Shown here in pieces: positions 1 to 4,640 of a stretch of DNA of 9,374 bases; position 1 is the first letter of the stretch, and the number at the start of each line of letters is the position of its first letter. The notes under the pieces were generated by a model, which made no database searches, had not been told where the DNA came from, and was given only the letters and a program-made list of their open reading frames with translations. Source of the DNA: Bin5 sp034428395. Lineage in GTDB: Bacteria; Chloroflexota; Anaerolineae; Caldilineales; Caldilineaceae. The position numbers and the translations under genes are program-made. Where the stretch lies: assembly GCA_034428395.1 (NCBI GenBank), contig DAOUHX010000063.1, positions 1 to 9,374 of the forward strand, written 5' to 3'.

Positions 1-633
1 CGGGCCGGCGACGGTGTCGTGTACACGAACTTCATTCTCCACTGGGGAAGCAACTACAGCAGCAAGCTGCGCCGCACAGTTCACCTGGGCTATCAGTCGT
101 TCGGCGGCCCGCTCTACCGCTATTTCCATTTGTGGTGGGACCTGGATTTCACCAGGAAACTGCCGCAGGCTGTGCGCGAGCCGTTTGAGCGCTGGGCGCG
201 CGCGATCGACCGCGACCATGACATGATCGAGGCGATTTACCGCGCGATGCTGGACCGCGACGCGAAGGGCTTTCGCGCGGGGCTGGACGCGCTGCATCCC
301 GGTGAGAAGGGGCGCATGGTGTGCGCCGCGATCCTGTGCAAGGAGGCCCAGACCCTGCACGCCTTTACCCGGCCTGAGTTCGGGGACAAGACGGCGGATG
401 AGCAGGCGCAGCTGGTCAATCCGAACTTCCGCCACCTGTACGAGGACCTCGCCCGTCGCTTCACGCCGGCTGAATTCGAGCGGCTGTGGTTGCGGTTCGG
501 CGTGCTCGACGCCAAGCTGCAGGACGACGATGAGCAGATGGTGGCCGGCACGCAGGCGAAGCCGACCAAGTACCGCGTCTACGAGATGCCGGAAAAGTTC
601 GACGTCGAGGCGTTCATCGCCAGTTGGTCGTAA
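1..633 (+). CDS. Phytanoyl-CoA dioxygenase (PhyH) family protein, C-terminal part
   Basis: The reading frame is open at the window edge, so this is the last 210 residues of a longer protein. The visible start (AGDGVVYTNFILHWGSNYSS, then KLRRT) matches the end of the double-stranded beta-helix core of PhyH-type Fe(II)/2-oxoglutarate oxygenases. In that family the last metal-binding His is followed about 11 residues later by an Arg that binds 2-oxoglutarate; here these are His14 and Arg25, counted from the window edge. The HxD part of the metal triad would lie upstream, outside the window. About 150 further residues follow, hydrophilic and mostly helical-looking, which is a long tail for this family. 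Members hydroxylate varied small molecules and the substrate cannot be told. The gene ends with TAA at 631-633. A promoter lies between it and the next gene, so it is probably a separate transcription unit. Confidence 0.72.
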   Translation, partial: RAGDGVVYTNFILHWGSNYSSKLRRTVHLGYQSFGGPLYRYFHLWWDLDFTRKLPQAVREPFERWARAIDRDHDMIEAIYRAMLDRDAKGFRAGLDALHPGEKGRMVCAAILCKEAQTLHAFTRPEFGDKTADEQAQLVNPNFRHLYEDLARRFTPAEFERLWLRFGVLDAKLQDDDEQMVAGTQAKPTKYRVYEMPEKFDVEAFIASWS

Positions 634-683
634 CATTGCCGCGACGCTGCTGCTTCAGCGAAACGGGGGTAGAATTTGTCCCT

Positions 684-712
684 TTGACGAGGACCCTCCA
701 ATATGCTATAAA
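684..712 (+). promoter_or_regulatory. Sigma70-type promoter with extended -10
   Basis: A -35 box TTGACG (684-689) and a -10 box TATAAA (707-712) are separated by 17 bases, and TGC directly precedes the -10 box, giving an extended -10. Each hexamer matches the housekeeping consensus at five of six positions. Transcription would start near 719-720, about 315 nt upstream of the sialidase GTG at 1036. It is the best promoter match I found in the window and probably drives the downstream catabolic genes. Use by the host sigma factor is inferred. Confidence 0.7.
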
Positions 713-856
713 GTCCGCAAAATGGCGGGCGAGGCAGCAGGTGCAACAGGTTGCAGCCGGGAAAAAGGGGCGATTATCGACAGACCGCCGGGCAGCTCTC
801 TCAGACTTCAACGACCGCCGCCTGGGCGAAGGCCAGCGACTCACCCCCGCAGAGCA

Positions 857-870
857 GGGAAAAATTTCCC
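857..870. promoter_or_regulatory. Inverted repeat, possible operator or leader hairpin
   Basis: GGGAAA (857-862) and TTTCCC (865-870) form a perfect inverted repeat around AA. It lies about 140 nt downstream of the predicted transcription start and 165 nt before the sialidase start codon. It could be a repressor site acting as a roadblock, or a small RNA stem. No regulator gene is present in the window and only one copy was seen, so the assignment is weak. Confidence 0.25.
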
Positions 871-1035
871 GAATTTCGCGGCCTCAGATACCTCTTTTCG
901 CGCTGAAGACTACACCTCAAGAAAACAGAAGATGGCCCGTTCGCCGGGAAAACTGGCTGCGACGAGCAGTTGCGCACAGGCAAACGCAGAGATAACCGGC
1001 GGTAGCGAGAGCAGGCATTCGCAAGGGAGGCGGAC

Positions 1036-2325
1036 GTGAGCAACGTGCCGATGACGCGACCTGAAGAGATGCTGGCCTTCCACGATGGAAAGTTCCGTGG
1101 CAACGCATTTCTGGCCCTTGAAGGCGGGCGTATCCTTTTCACCAACGGCATAGAGTTCACTGTCAGCTCCGACGGGGGCGTCACTTGGAGCGAGCCCTAC
1201 ACGGGGCTGGACGAAAACGGCGACCCGCTTACCCTCAACAACGCCTCGCTGGTGCCTCTTTCCGGAGGCGCGATCGGCATGGCCACCAAGCGCATACGGC
1301 CCGGGACCGACCGCATTTACGAATCGCAAATGGTATTCCGGCGCTCGGAGGACGAGGGCCGCACGTGGTCGGCGCTGACGCTGATGAACCATTGGATGCT
1401 GGCGGCGCACGCGCTCAACGACACGATGATCCGGACCCAGTCGGGCCGCATCCTCCTGCCGGTCTACTTCGGGATCGGCCAGGGCGGATTCCACCAGGCG
1501 GGCGCGCCCTTTCCGGGCGGCTATGTCGATGGCGTCTTCGTTTCGACCAGCGCGCATTTCTACGACCCCCACTTCACCGCAAGCTATGTCATCTACAGCG
1601 ATGACGAAGGCGAGACCTGGCAGAAGAACAGCGACGGCGAGCTGCTGATTATCATGGAGTACGGCGGGCGCTGGGAGCTGACCAACGAGCCGACGCTCGT
1701 GGAGTATGCGCCCGGCAAGCTGCTGATGATTCTGCGCACGCGGCTGGGGCGGATGTACCAGGCCTGGTCGGAGGACGACGGCACCACCTGGAGCCGCCCG
1801 GAACCGACGCAGCTGGCGGGCACGCAGGCGCCGGCCCAGATTCGCCAGTTCCCGGGAACGGGGCATCTGCTCGTGGTGTGGACACAGCAGAGCGAAGAGG
1901 AGATCAAGCGCGGCCTGATCCGCACGCGACTGTCGACCGCAATTAGCCGAAATGGGGGCGGAATCTGGGAATACTTCCAGAACCTGGAATCTATACACGA
2001 AGAGACCCATGTCGAACCCGGCCCACTCTATCCGGTCCGCCCGGAGGGGGCCTACGGCGCGCCGGGGGGCGGCGTTGTGCGCGACTTCGATTCCGTCAAG
2101 CCCCTGCCGGAAGGATACGGCATGTGGTCCTATCCGGCCGTGCTGGTGGCCGAAGACCGGGTCCTGATCCAGTACAACCACTTCATTCGCGACATTGCCG
2201 GCGAGCAGTCGCGCGGCCACCGGCTAAAGGTCCTGCCGCTGTCGTGGTTCTACGGGGGCCAGGACCCGACGACCGAGAATTCAACTCTGGCCCAGCTGGA
2301 AAGGCACGTGAGGGGCGAACAGTGA
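1036..2325 (+). CDS. Sialidase/neuraminidase-fold (BNR repeat) protein
   Basis: This 429-residue protein has a six-bladed beta-propeller signature of Asp-boxes (S-x-D-x-G-x-T-W). Four good copies lie at residues 44-51, 104-111, 188-195 and 245-252, with a degenerate fifth (SRNGGGIW) at 304-311. The segment NEPTLVEYAPGKLLMILRT (217-235) followed by an Asp-box is typical of exo-sialidases; Glu218 and Arg234 sit where the family usually has the nucleophile-activating Glu and an Arg of the carboxylate-binding triad. The usual N-terminal Arg-Ile-Pro motif is not seen; RGNAFLALEGG (21-31) lies there instead. There is no signal peptide, suggesting cytoplasmic action on an imported glycoside. GTG 1036 was chosen because AGGGAGG (1024-1030) lies 5 nt upstream. 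The TGA stop coincides with the first bases of a repeat module. The exact substrate, sialic acid or another sugar, is not established. Confidence 0.8.
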   Translation: MSNVPMTRPEEMLAFHDGKFRGNAFLALEGGRILFTNGIEFTVSSDGGVTWSEPYTGLDENGDPLTLNNASLVPLSGGAIGMATKRIRPGTDRIYESQMVFRRSEDEGRTWSALTLMNHWMLAAHALNDTMIRTQSGRILLPVYFGIGQGGFHQAGAPFPGGYVDGVFVSTSAHFYDPHFTASYVIYSDDEGETWQKNSDGELLIIMEYGGRWELTNEPTLVEYAPGKLLMILRTRLGRMYQAWSEDDGTTWSRPEPTQLAGTQAPAQIRQFPGTGHLLVVWTQQSEEEIKRGLIRTRLSTAISRNGGGIWEYFQNLESIHEETHVEPGPLYPVRPEGAYGAPGGGVVRDFDSVKPLPEGYGMWSYPAVLVAEDRVLIQYNHFIRDIAGEQSRGHRLKVLPLSWFYGGQDPTTENSTLAQLERHVRGEQ

Positions 2326-2331
2326 ACGGCC

Positions 2332-2359
2332 GTGATTCGTGATTCGTGATTCGTGATTC
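2332..2359 (+). repeat. Heptad array A, (GTGATTC)4
   Basis: Four perfect head-to-tail copies of GTGATTC occur at 2332-2338, 2339-2345, 2346-2352 and 2353-2359, immediately after the upstream stop codon and the sequence ACGGCC. Translated, this repeat gives SRITNHE-type strings, which are artefacts and not protein. Confidence 0.95.
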
Positions 2360-2445
2360 GGACTGCAGCCGGGATTGAGGTGATGGGGCGTTGGTTGGAG
2401 ATTGGCTCTCGAATGCGACAATCTGGCGCACTTTGCGGGGATATC

Positions 2446-2459
2446 GATTCACGATTCAC
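2446..2459 (+). repeat. Heptad array C, (GATTCAC)2
   Basis: Two copies of GATTCAC, followed by G. On the minus strand this reads GTGAATC, and its TGA (2458-2456) is the stop codon of the four-helix-bundle gene. It is the opposite orientation of array A, with the middle A/T base switched in each unit. Confidence 0.93.
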
Positions 2460-2812
2460 GGCTTCTTTCGGTAGCGGCGGAGCATGACAGTGAGCATTTT
2501 GCCGACGTCGTCGAGTAGACTGAGGATTTCGGAGGTTTTGTCTTTGGGCAGCCAGTCGAGGTCGTCGCAGATTTCGAACAGAGTGTTGGCTTCGGCGACT
2601 GATCCGCGGGCGATGGTAAGGAAGTGTGCCCTGTCGGCTGAAGTTTCGCGGGCCATGCCCTCGGCGATGTTGCAAGGGACCGATAAGCAGGCACGGGTGA
2701 GTTGTGAGCGTATGCCATAGGTTTCTTCGCGCGGTAGTTGTGGAGCGATGCTGTAAGTCTTTTTGGCAGCCAGCATAGCTTTCTGCCAGACGTCCAGGTC
2801 TTTGTGGAGCAT
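2456..2812 (-). CDS. Four-helix-bundle protein (23S rRNA intervening-sequence protein family)
   Basis: This 118-residue protein shows the family's conserved core: W9, PREETYGIRSQLTRA (27-41), SVPCNIAEG (44-52), then RAHFLTIARGSVAEA (61-75), with four amphipathic helices. The length matches the family, first known from open frames in intervening sequences of Leptospira 23S rRNA. It is common in many bacteria, usually without known function, and is structurally related to the Avd accessory protein of diversity-generating retroelements. No rRNA or reverse transcriptase is nearby. ATG at 2812 was chosen because GAGG lies 7 nt before it on the minus strand. Starting further upstream, at 2965, would translate the heptad repeats. 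The stop codon lies within heptad array C. It is antisense to both flanking sialidase genes and looks less GC-rich than they do, consistent with independent acquisition. No clear promoter was seen; it would have to lie in repeat module 2. Confidence 0.88.
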   Translation of the reverse strand: MLHKDLDVWQKAMLAAKKTYSIAPQLPREETYGIRSQLTRACLSVPCNIAEGMARETSADRAHFLTIARGSVAEANTLFEICDDLDWLPKDKTSEILSLLDDVGKMLTVMLRRYRKKP

Positions 2813-2835
2813 GGGGGATCCTCGATTGAACGGCC

Positions 2836-2863
2836 GTGATTCGTGATTCGTGATTCGTGATTC
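2836..2863 (+). repeat. Heptad array B, (GTGATTC)4
   Basis: Four perfect GTGATTC units at 2836-2842, 2843-2849, 2850-2856 and 2857-2863, preceded by TGAACGGCC and followed by G exactly as in array A. The identical unit number in two copies suggests recent duplication or active homogenisation. Confidence 0.95.
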
Positions 2864-2958
2864 GAAAGGCAACGGCCAAGGCGTCGACCAGAATTGGCCG
2901 GCGAAAGGCTTGAAATGCGGCAACCTGTCGTACTTGCGGAGCCTAGGTGCCGGTTTTC

Positions 2959-2972
2959 GATTCACGATTCAC
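2959..2972 (+). repeat. Heptad array D, (GATTCAC)2
   Basis: Two perfect GATTCAC units close module copy 2, matching array C in unit sequence and number. They are followed by CGGGG, which also marks the start of the first tandem ~98-nt unit. Confidence 0.92.
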
Positions 2973-3004
2973 CGGGGATTGAATTGTGATTACTCTTGAC
3001 TTAT

Positions 3005-3018
3005 AGCACTTTTGTGCT
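3005..3018 (+). other. Small perfect hairpin in tandem unit 1
   Basis: AGCAC (3005-3009) and GTGCT (3014-3018) pair around TTTT. At the matching place in unit 2 (3103-3116) four of the five pairs can still form, one of them becoming G-U. The stem may therefore be kept in RNA, but the sample is only two units. Confidence 0.45.
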
Positions 3019-3042
3019 GAAGCAGCTAGTTTGTAGGTGGTC

Positions 3043-3070
3043 GATTCACAAATCACGATTCACGATTCAC
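3043..3070 (+). repeat. Heptad array E, four units with one variant
   Basis: Units are GATTCAC (3043-3049), AAATCAC (3050-3056), GATTCAC (3057-3063) and GATTCAC (3064-3070), followed by GGGGG. The second unit is a degenerate copy. Confidence 0.93.
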
Positions 3071-3140
3071 GGGGGTTCGGGTTGTGATTGCTCTGGACTC
3101 TTGGCATCCTAGTGCAGATTCAGCTGGTTTGTAGGTGGTC

Positions 3141-3161
3141 GATTCACGAATCACGAATCAC
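3141..3161 (+). repeat. Heptad array F, three units of two types
   Basis: Units are GATTCAC (3141-3147), GAATCAC (3148-3154) and GAATCAC (3155-3161), followed by GGGGG. The GAATCAC units are exact reverse complements of the GTGATTC units in arrays A and B, and this is the only array here mixing both forms. The following G run is the only Shine-Dalgarno-like sequence for the gene starting at 3174. Confidence 0.93.
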
Positions 3162-3173
3162 GGGGGTCTCGAC

Positions 3174-4424
3174 ATGGCACAGGAATACAGTCTGGAAGGC
3201 CTACAGTTCACGGCGGGGACGCCGCGCGTCGTGGCCGAAGGGGTCGGGTTCTGCTGGTATCCCGCCATTCGCCGTTTCTCATCTGGCGAGCTGATGATCG
3301 GCTACAGCCTCAACCCGGACTCGAACGAGAACCTTGTCAACGTCACAGGAATCTCGCTCTCCAGCGACAATGGGGCCACTTGGGCGCGGCACTGCGATGT
3401 CACCGGGCTGAGCGGACGGCTCGACATGTCGCTGCCTGACGGCACCCTGGCCGGCCCCAACCAGCCCTTCAAACCGGACCCGCCCGGCCAGTGGCGGAGC
3501 TTTGTCGGCCACTACGGCCGTTTCGAGCAGGGCGGGCAGCGCTACACGGTCGAGCTGTGGGGCACGCGCATCGAGGGGCTGCCGCGCGACGTCAAGCCGC
3601 ATGCTGTGCAGAGCCGGACGCGCTGGGCGCAACTGTCGCCGTTCCGAGACACGATCGAGCTGGAACCGGGGCGTTTCCTGAGCACGTCCTACATGACCTT
3701 TGACGGAGACGACCGTTACAGCACAGTGGTGATGGTCTCCGAGGACGAGGGGCGCACGTGGCACTATCTCTCGACGGTCTGCGGGGCGGAGGCCGGTGCG
3801 GGCGCGCGCGAGGGCTTTTGCGAATCCTCGCTGGTGCGATTGGAGGACGGCGACCTGATGTGCGTCGGCCGGATGGGCGGGGGCCGCGATCAGCTGCTGG
3901 CGCGCACTTATTCGAGCGACGAGGGCAAGACGTGGACGCCGATCGACCGGCTGCCGGCGTGGAGCGTTCTGCCCGACATCATGCGCATGAGCAACGGCGT
4001 GCTGGCGCTGTCGACCGGGCGTCCCGGCCTCTTCCTGTGGCTGTCGACCGACCGGCGCGGCGAACATTGGGAGCCCTTCGACGTGATGGCCCACCACAAC
4101 GCCGAGATGGATTCCGCCCACCAGATCAGCCCGGGCAAGTACGGACTCGAGCCGATCACGCGTGAGCAGTACCGTTCCGTTCACCACGACTTCGACCAGC
4201 CCGACCAGACCACTTCCTACACATCGATTCTTGAGGTGGAGCCGGGCCGCCTGCTGATGGTCTACGACCGCATCCCGTACGGCTGGATGCCGGTGCCGAC
4301 CGACGCCGAGGTACGCAGCCGCATCCTGCAGCGCTATCCCACCTTTGCGCTGCCACCGGACAGCATGATCCCGAACGAGCGGGAGCGAATCTACATCCTG
4401 GAGATTGATATCGAACGCCAGTAG
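3174..4424 (+). CDS. Second sialidase-fold (BNR repeat) protein
   Basis: This 416-residue protein carries three clear Asp-boxes at residues 63-70 (SSDNGATW), 189-196 (SEDEGRTW) and 247-254 (SSDEGKTW), and a degenerate one at 291-299. WYPAIRRFSSGELM (28-41) resembles the first propeller strand with its Arg-containing motif. CESSLVRLEDGDLMCVGRMG (216-235) and TTSYTSILEVEPGRLLMVYD (346-365) look like the later Glu/Arg and Tyr-containing active-site regions. There is no signal peptide, so it probably acts in the cytoplasm. It is not a close copy of the 1036-2325 protein, as the box spacing and length between blades differ. ATG 3174 is preferred over GTG 3135, since the latter would translate heptad repeat. 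The RBS is a GGGGG run (3162-3166) at the repeat edge, 7 nt upstream. It could be a hydrolase for another sugar or a non-enzymatic propeller. Confidence 0.78.
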   Translation: MAQEYSLEGLQFTAGTPRVVAEGVGFCWYPAIRRFSSGELMIGYSLNPDSNENLVNVTGISLSSDNGATWARHCDVTGLSGRLDMSLPDGTLAGPNQPFKPDPPGQWRSFVGHYGRFEQGGQRYTVELWGTRIEGLPRDVKPHAVQSRTRWAQLSPFRDTIELEPGRFLSTSYMTFDGDDRYSTVVMVSEDEGRTWHYLSTVCGAEAGAGAREGFCESSLVRLEDGDLMCVGRMGGGRDQLLARTYSSDEGKTWTPIDRLPAWSVLPDIMRMSNGVLALSTGRPGLFLWLSTDRRGEHWEPFDVMAHHNAEMDSAHQISPGKYGLEPITREQYRSVHHDFDQPDQTTSYTSILEVEPGRLLMVYDRIPYGWMPVPTDAEVRSRILQRYPTFALPPDSMIPNERERIYILEIDIERQ

Positions 4425-4455
4425 AAGACCGGCCGCAGGCTATCGCCGGACAGCG

Positions 4456-4474
4456 CCGAGAGACCGGTTCTCGG
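4456..4474 (+). other. Hairpin downstream of the second sialidase gene
   Basis: CCGAGA (4456-4461) and TCTCGG (4469-4474) pair around a 7-nt loop that contains ACCGGT. No T run follows (AAAGGAGG instead), so it is not a typical intrinsic terminator. It could protect the 3' end of a processed mRNA or modulate the isolated Shine-Dalgarno sequence next to it. Confidence 0.5.
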
Positions 4475-4570
4475 AAAGGAGGAGGATTACGCCCAGAGCG
4501 GAACATGCAGATGAAAGAGTGCCCTGAAGCGGTTGGAAGCCGCAGTCATTCTTTCATTCCGGGACGCACC

Positions 4571-4616
4571 TGATTCGCGTGATGGAGTCAGTTCGACAGA
4601 GGTATCACGGCAATCA
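4571..4616 (+). promoter_or_regulatory. Imperfect 13-bp inverted repeat ahead of the substrate-binding protein gene
   Basis: TGATTCGCGTGAT (4571-4583) and ATCACGGCAATCA (4604-4616) are inverted repeats matching at 11 of 13 positions around a 20-nt loop. The loop itself contains GTC/GAC (4587-4589, 4595-4597), which can pair. The structure ends 11 nt before the RBS of the 4641 gene. It may be a leader stem-loop or a regulator site. The arms resemble the heptad repeat unit, though this may be chance. Confidence 0.45.
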
Positions 4617-4640
4617 CAGTAGAACTCAGGAGGAAAGACC

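Larger units (their letters stand above)
634..1035. other. Non-coding gap and long leader before the first sialidase gene
   Basis: This 402-base gap holds no convincing gene. The open frames crossing it give Arg/Ser-rich translations without family features or ribosome-binding sites. Just after the upstream stop there is a weak stem (CGCTG 645-649 with CAGCG 656-660) without a T run, so it is not a clear terminator. A strong promoter lies at 684-712. Within the predicted leader there is a small hairpin (TGCAA 742-746, TTGCA 751-755) and an AT-rich inverted repeat at 857-870. I recognise no known riboswitch. Confidence 0.6.
2323..2459 (+). repeat. Repeat module copy 1: TGAACGGCC-(GTGATTC)4-spacer-(GATTCAC)2
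   Basis: The module begins TGAACGGCC (2323-2331), continues with four perfect GTGATTC units, an 86-nt spacer, and two GATTCAC units. Its first 38 bases (2323-2360) are identical to 2827-2864. Spacer bases 2412-2440 align with 2914-2941 of copy 2 (AATGCGRCAAYCTGKCGYAC, then CTT and a G-rich end), with one indel and a few substitutions. The two modules are therefore diverged copies in direct orientation. Its left edge supplies the stop codon of the upstream sialidase gene. Confidence 0.8.
2827..2972 (+). repeat. Repeat module copy 2: TGAACGGCC-(GTGATTC)4-spacer-(GATTCAC)2
   Basis: This is the second copy of the module, with the same order of parts and a 95-nt spacer. The first 38 bases are identical to copy 1. 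It starts 14 nt upstream of the start codon of the minus-strand four-helix-bundle gene, so any promoter for that gene must lie in it. The two modules thus enclose the gene almost without spare sequence. Confidence 0.8.
2323..3166. mobile_element. Putative heptad-repeat island carrying a four-helix-bundle gene
   Basis: This interval is packed with arrays of a 7-bp unit, GTGATTC on the left and GATTCAC/GAATCAC on the right. The first array region begins at the TGA of the upstream sialidase gene and the last ends in GGGGG 7 nt before the next start codon. CGTGATTCGTGATTCG (2331-2346) is the exact reverse complement of 3147-3162, so the two ends are inverted repeats. Inside are two homologous modules (2323-2459, 2827-2972), one minus-strand gene (2456-2812) and two tandem ~98-nt units (2971-3166). 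No transposase, reverse transcriptase or integrase is present. If mobile, the element would be non-autonomous, or would rely on the four-helix-bundle protein, for which no such activity is established. Target-site duplication was not found. Calling it a mobile element is inference from the architecture. Confidence 0.4.
2971..3166 (+). repeat. Two diverged tandem ~98-nt repeat units
   Basis: Sequence 2971-3049 aligns without gaps to 3069-3147 at a fixed offset of 98 bases. By hand count about 61 of 79 positions match, and the final 20 bases (TTTGTAGGTGGTCGATTCAC) are identical. Each unit starts with a C/G-rich run after a heptad, contains TTGTGATT near its start, and ends in a heptad array followed by GGGGG. 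No coding frame explains the conservation. Confidence 0.8.
4425..4640. other. Non-coding gap with regulatory-looking structure before the binding-protein gene
   Basis: This 216-base gap has no supported gene. It holds a hairpin (4456-4474), an isolated strong Shine-Dalgarno sequence (AGGAGGAGG, 4477-4485), a long imperfect inverted repeat (4571-4616), and the RBS of the next gene (AGGAGGA, 4628-4634). No convincing -35/-10 pair was found. A 22-codon frame at 4505-4573 lies too far (19 nt) from the isolated Shine-Dalgarno sequence to be supported. Confidence 0.55.

Noticed and set aside
624..995. Plus-strand frame of 123 codons in the first intergenic region
   Set aside because: It overlaps the end of the dioxygenase gene, includes the promoter, has no RBS and gives an Arg-rich translation without family features.
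910..2220. Long minus-strand frame (436 codons) opposite the first sialidase gene
   Set aside because: It is a shadow in GC-rich DNA. The plus strand has Asp-boxes, catalytic-region motifs and an RBS.
2456..2812. Diversity-generating retroelement with an Avd-type accessory protein
   Set aside because: The protein shares the four-helix-bundle type, but there is no reverse transcriptase and no template/variable repeat pair with adenine-specific differences in the window.
2250..2965. Minus-strand open frames containing SRITNHESRITNHE-like repeats, including an N-terminal extension of the four-helix-bundle gene to 2965
   Set aside because: These residues are translations of the heptad DNA arrays. 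The real start at 2812 has an RBS and the family's usual length.
2332..3161. CRISPR array
   Set aside because: The repeats are 7-bp units without regular unique spacers, and no cas genes are present.
2971..3166. Promoter for the second sialidase gene starting from TTGACT at 2996-3001
   Set aside because: No -10-like sequence lies 16-18 nt downstream, and the matching position in the second tandem unit has lost the -35 box.
3135..3173. Upstream GTG start for the second sialidase gene
   Set aside because: It would translate heptad array F (MVDSRITNH...). ATG 3174 gives a normal beginning right after the repeat.
4456..4474. Intrinsic terminator after the second sialidase gene
   Set aside because: The stem is only 6 bp and is followed by purines instead of a T run.
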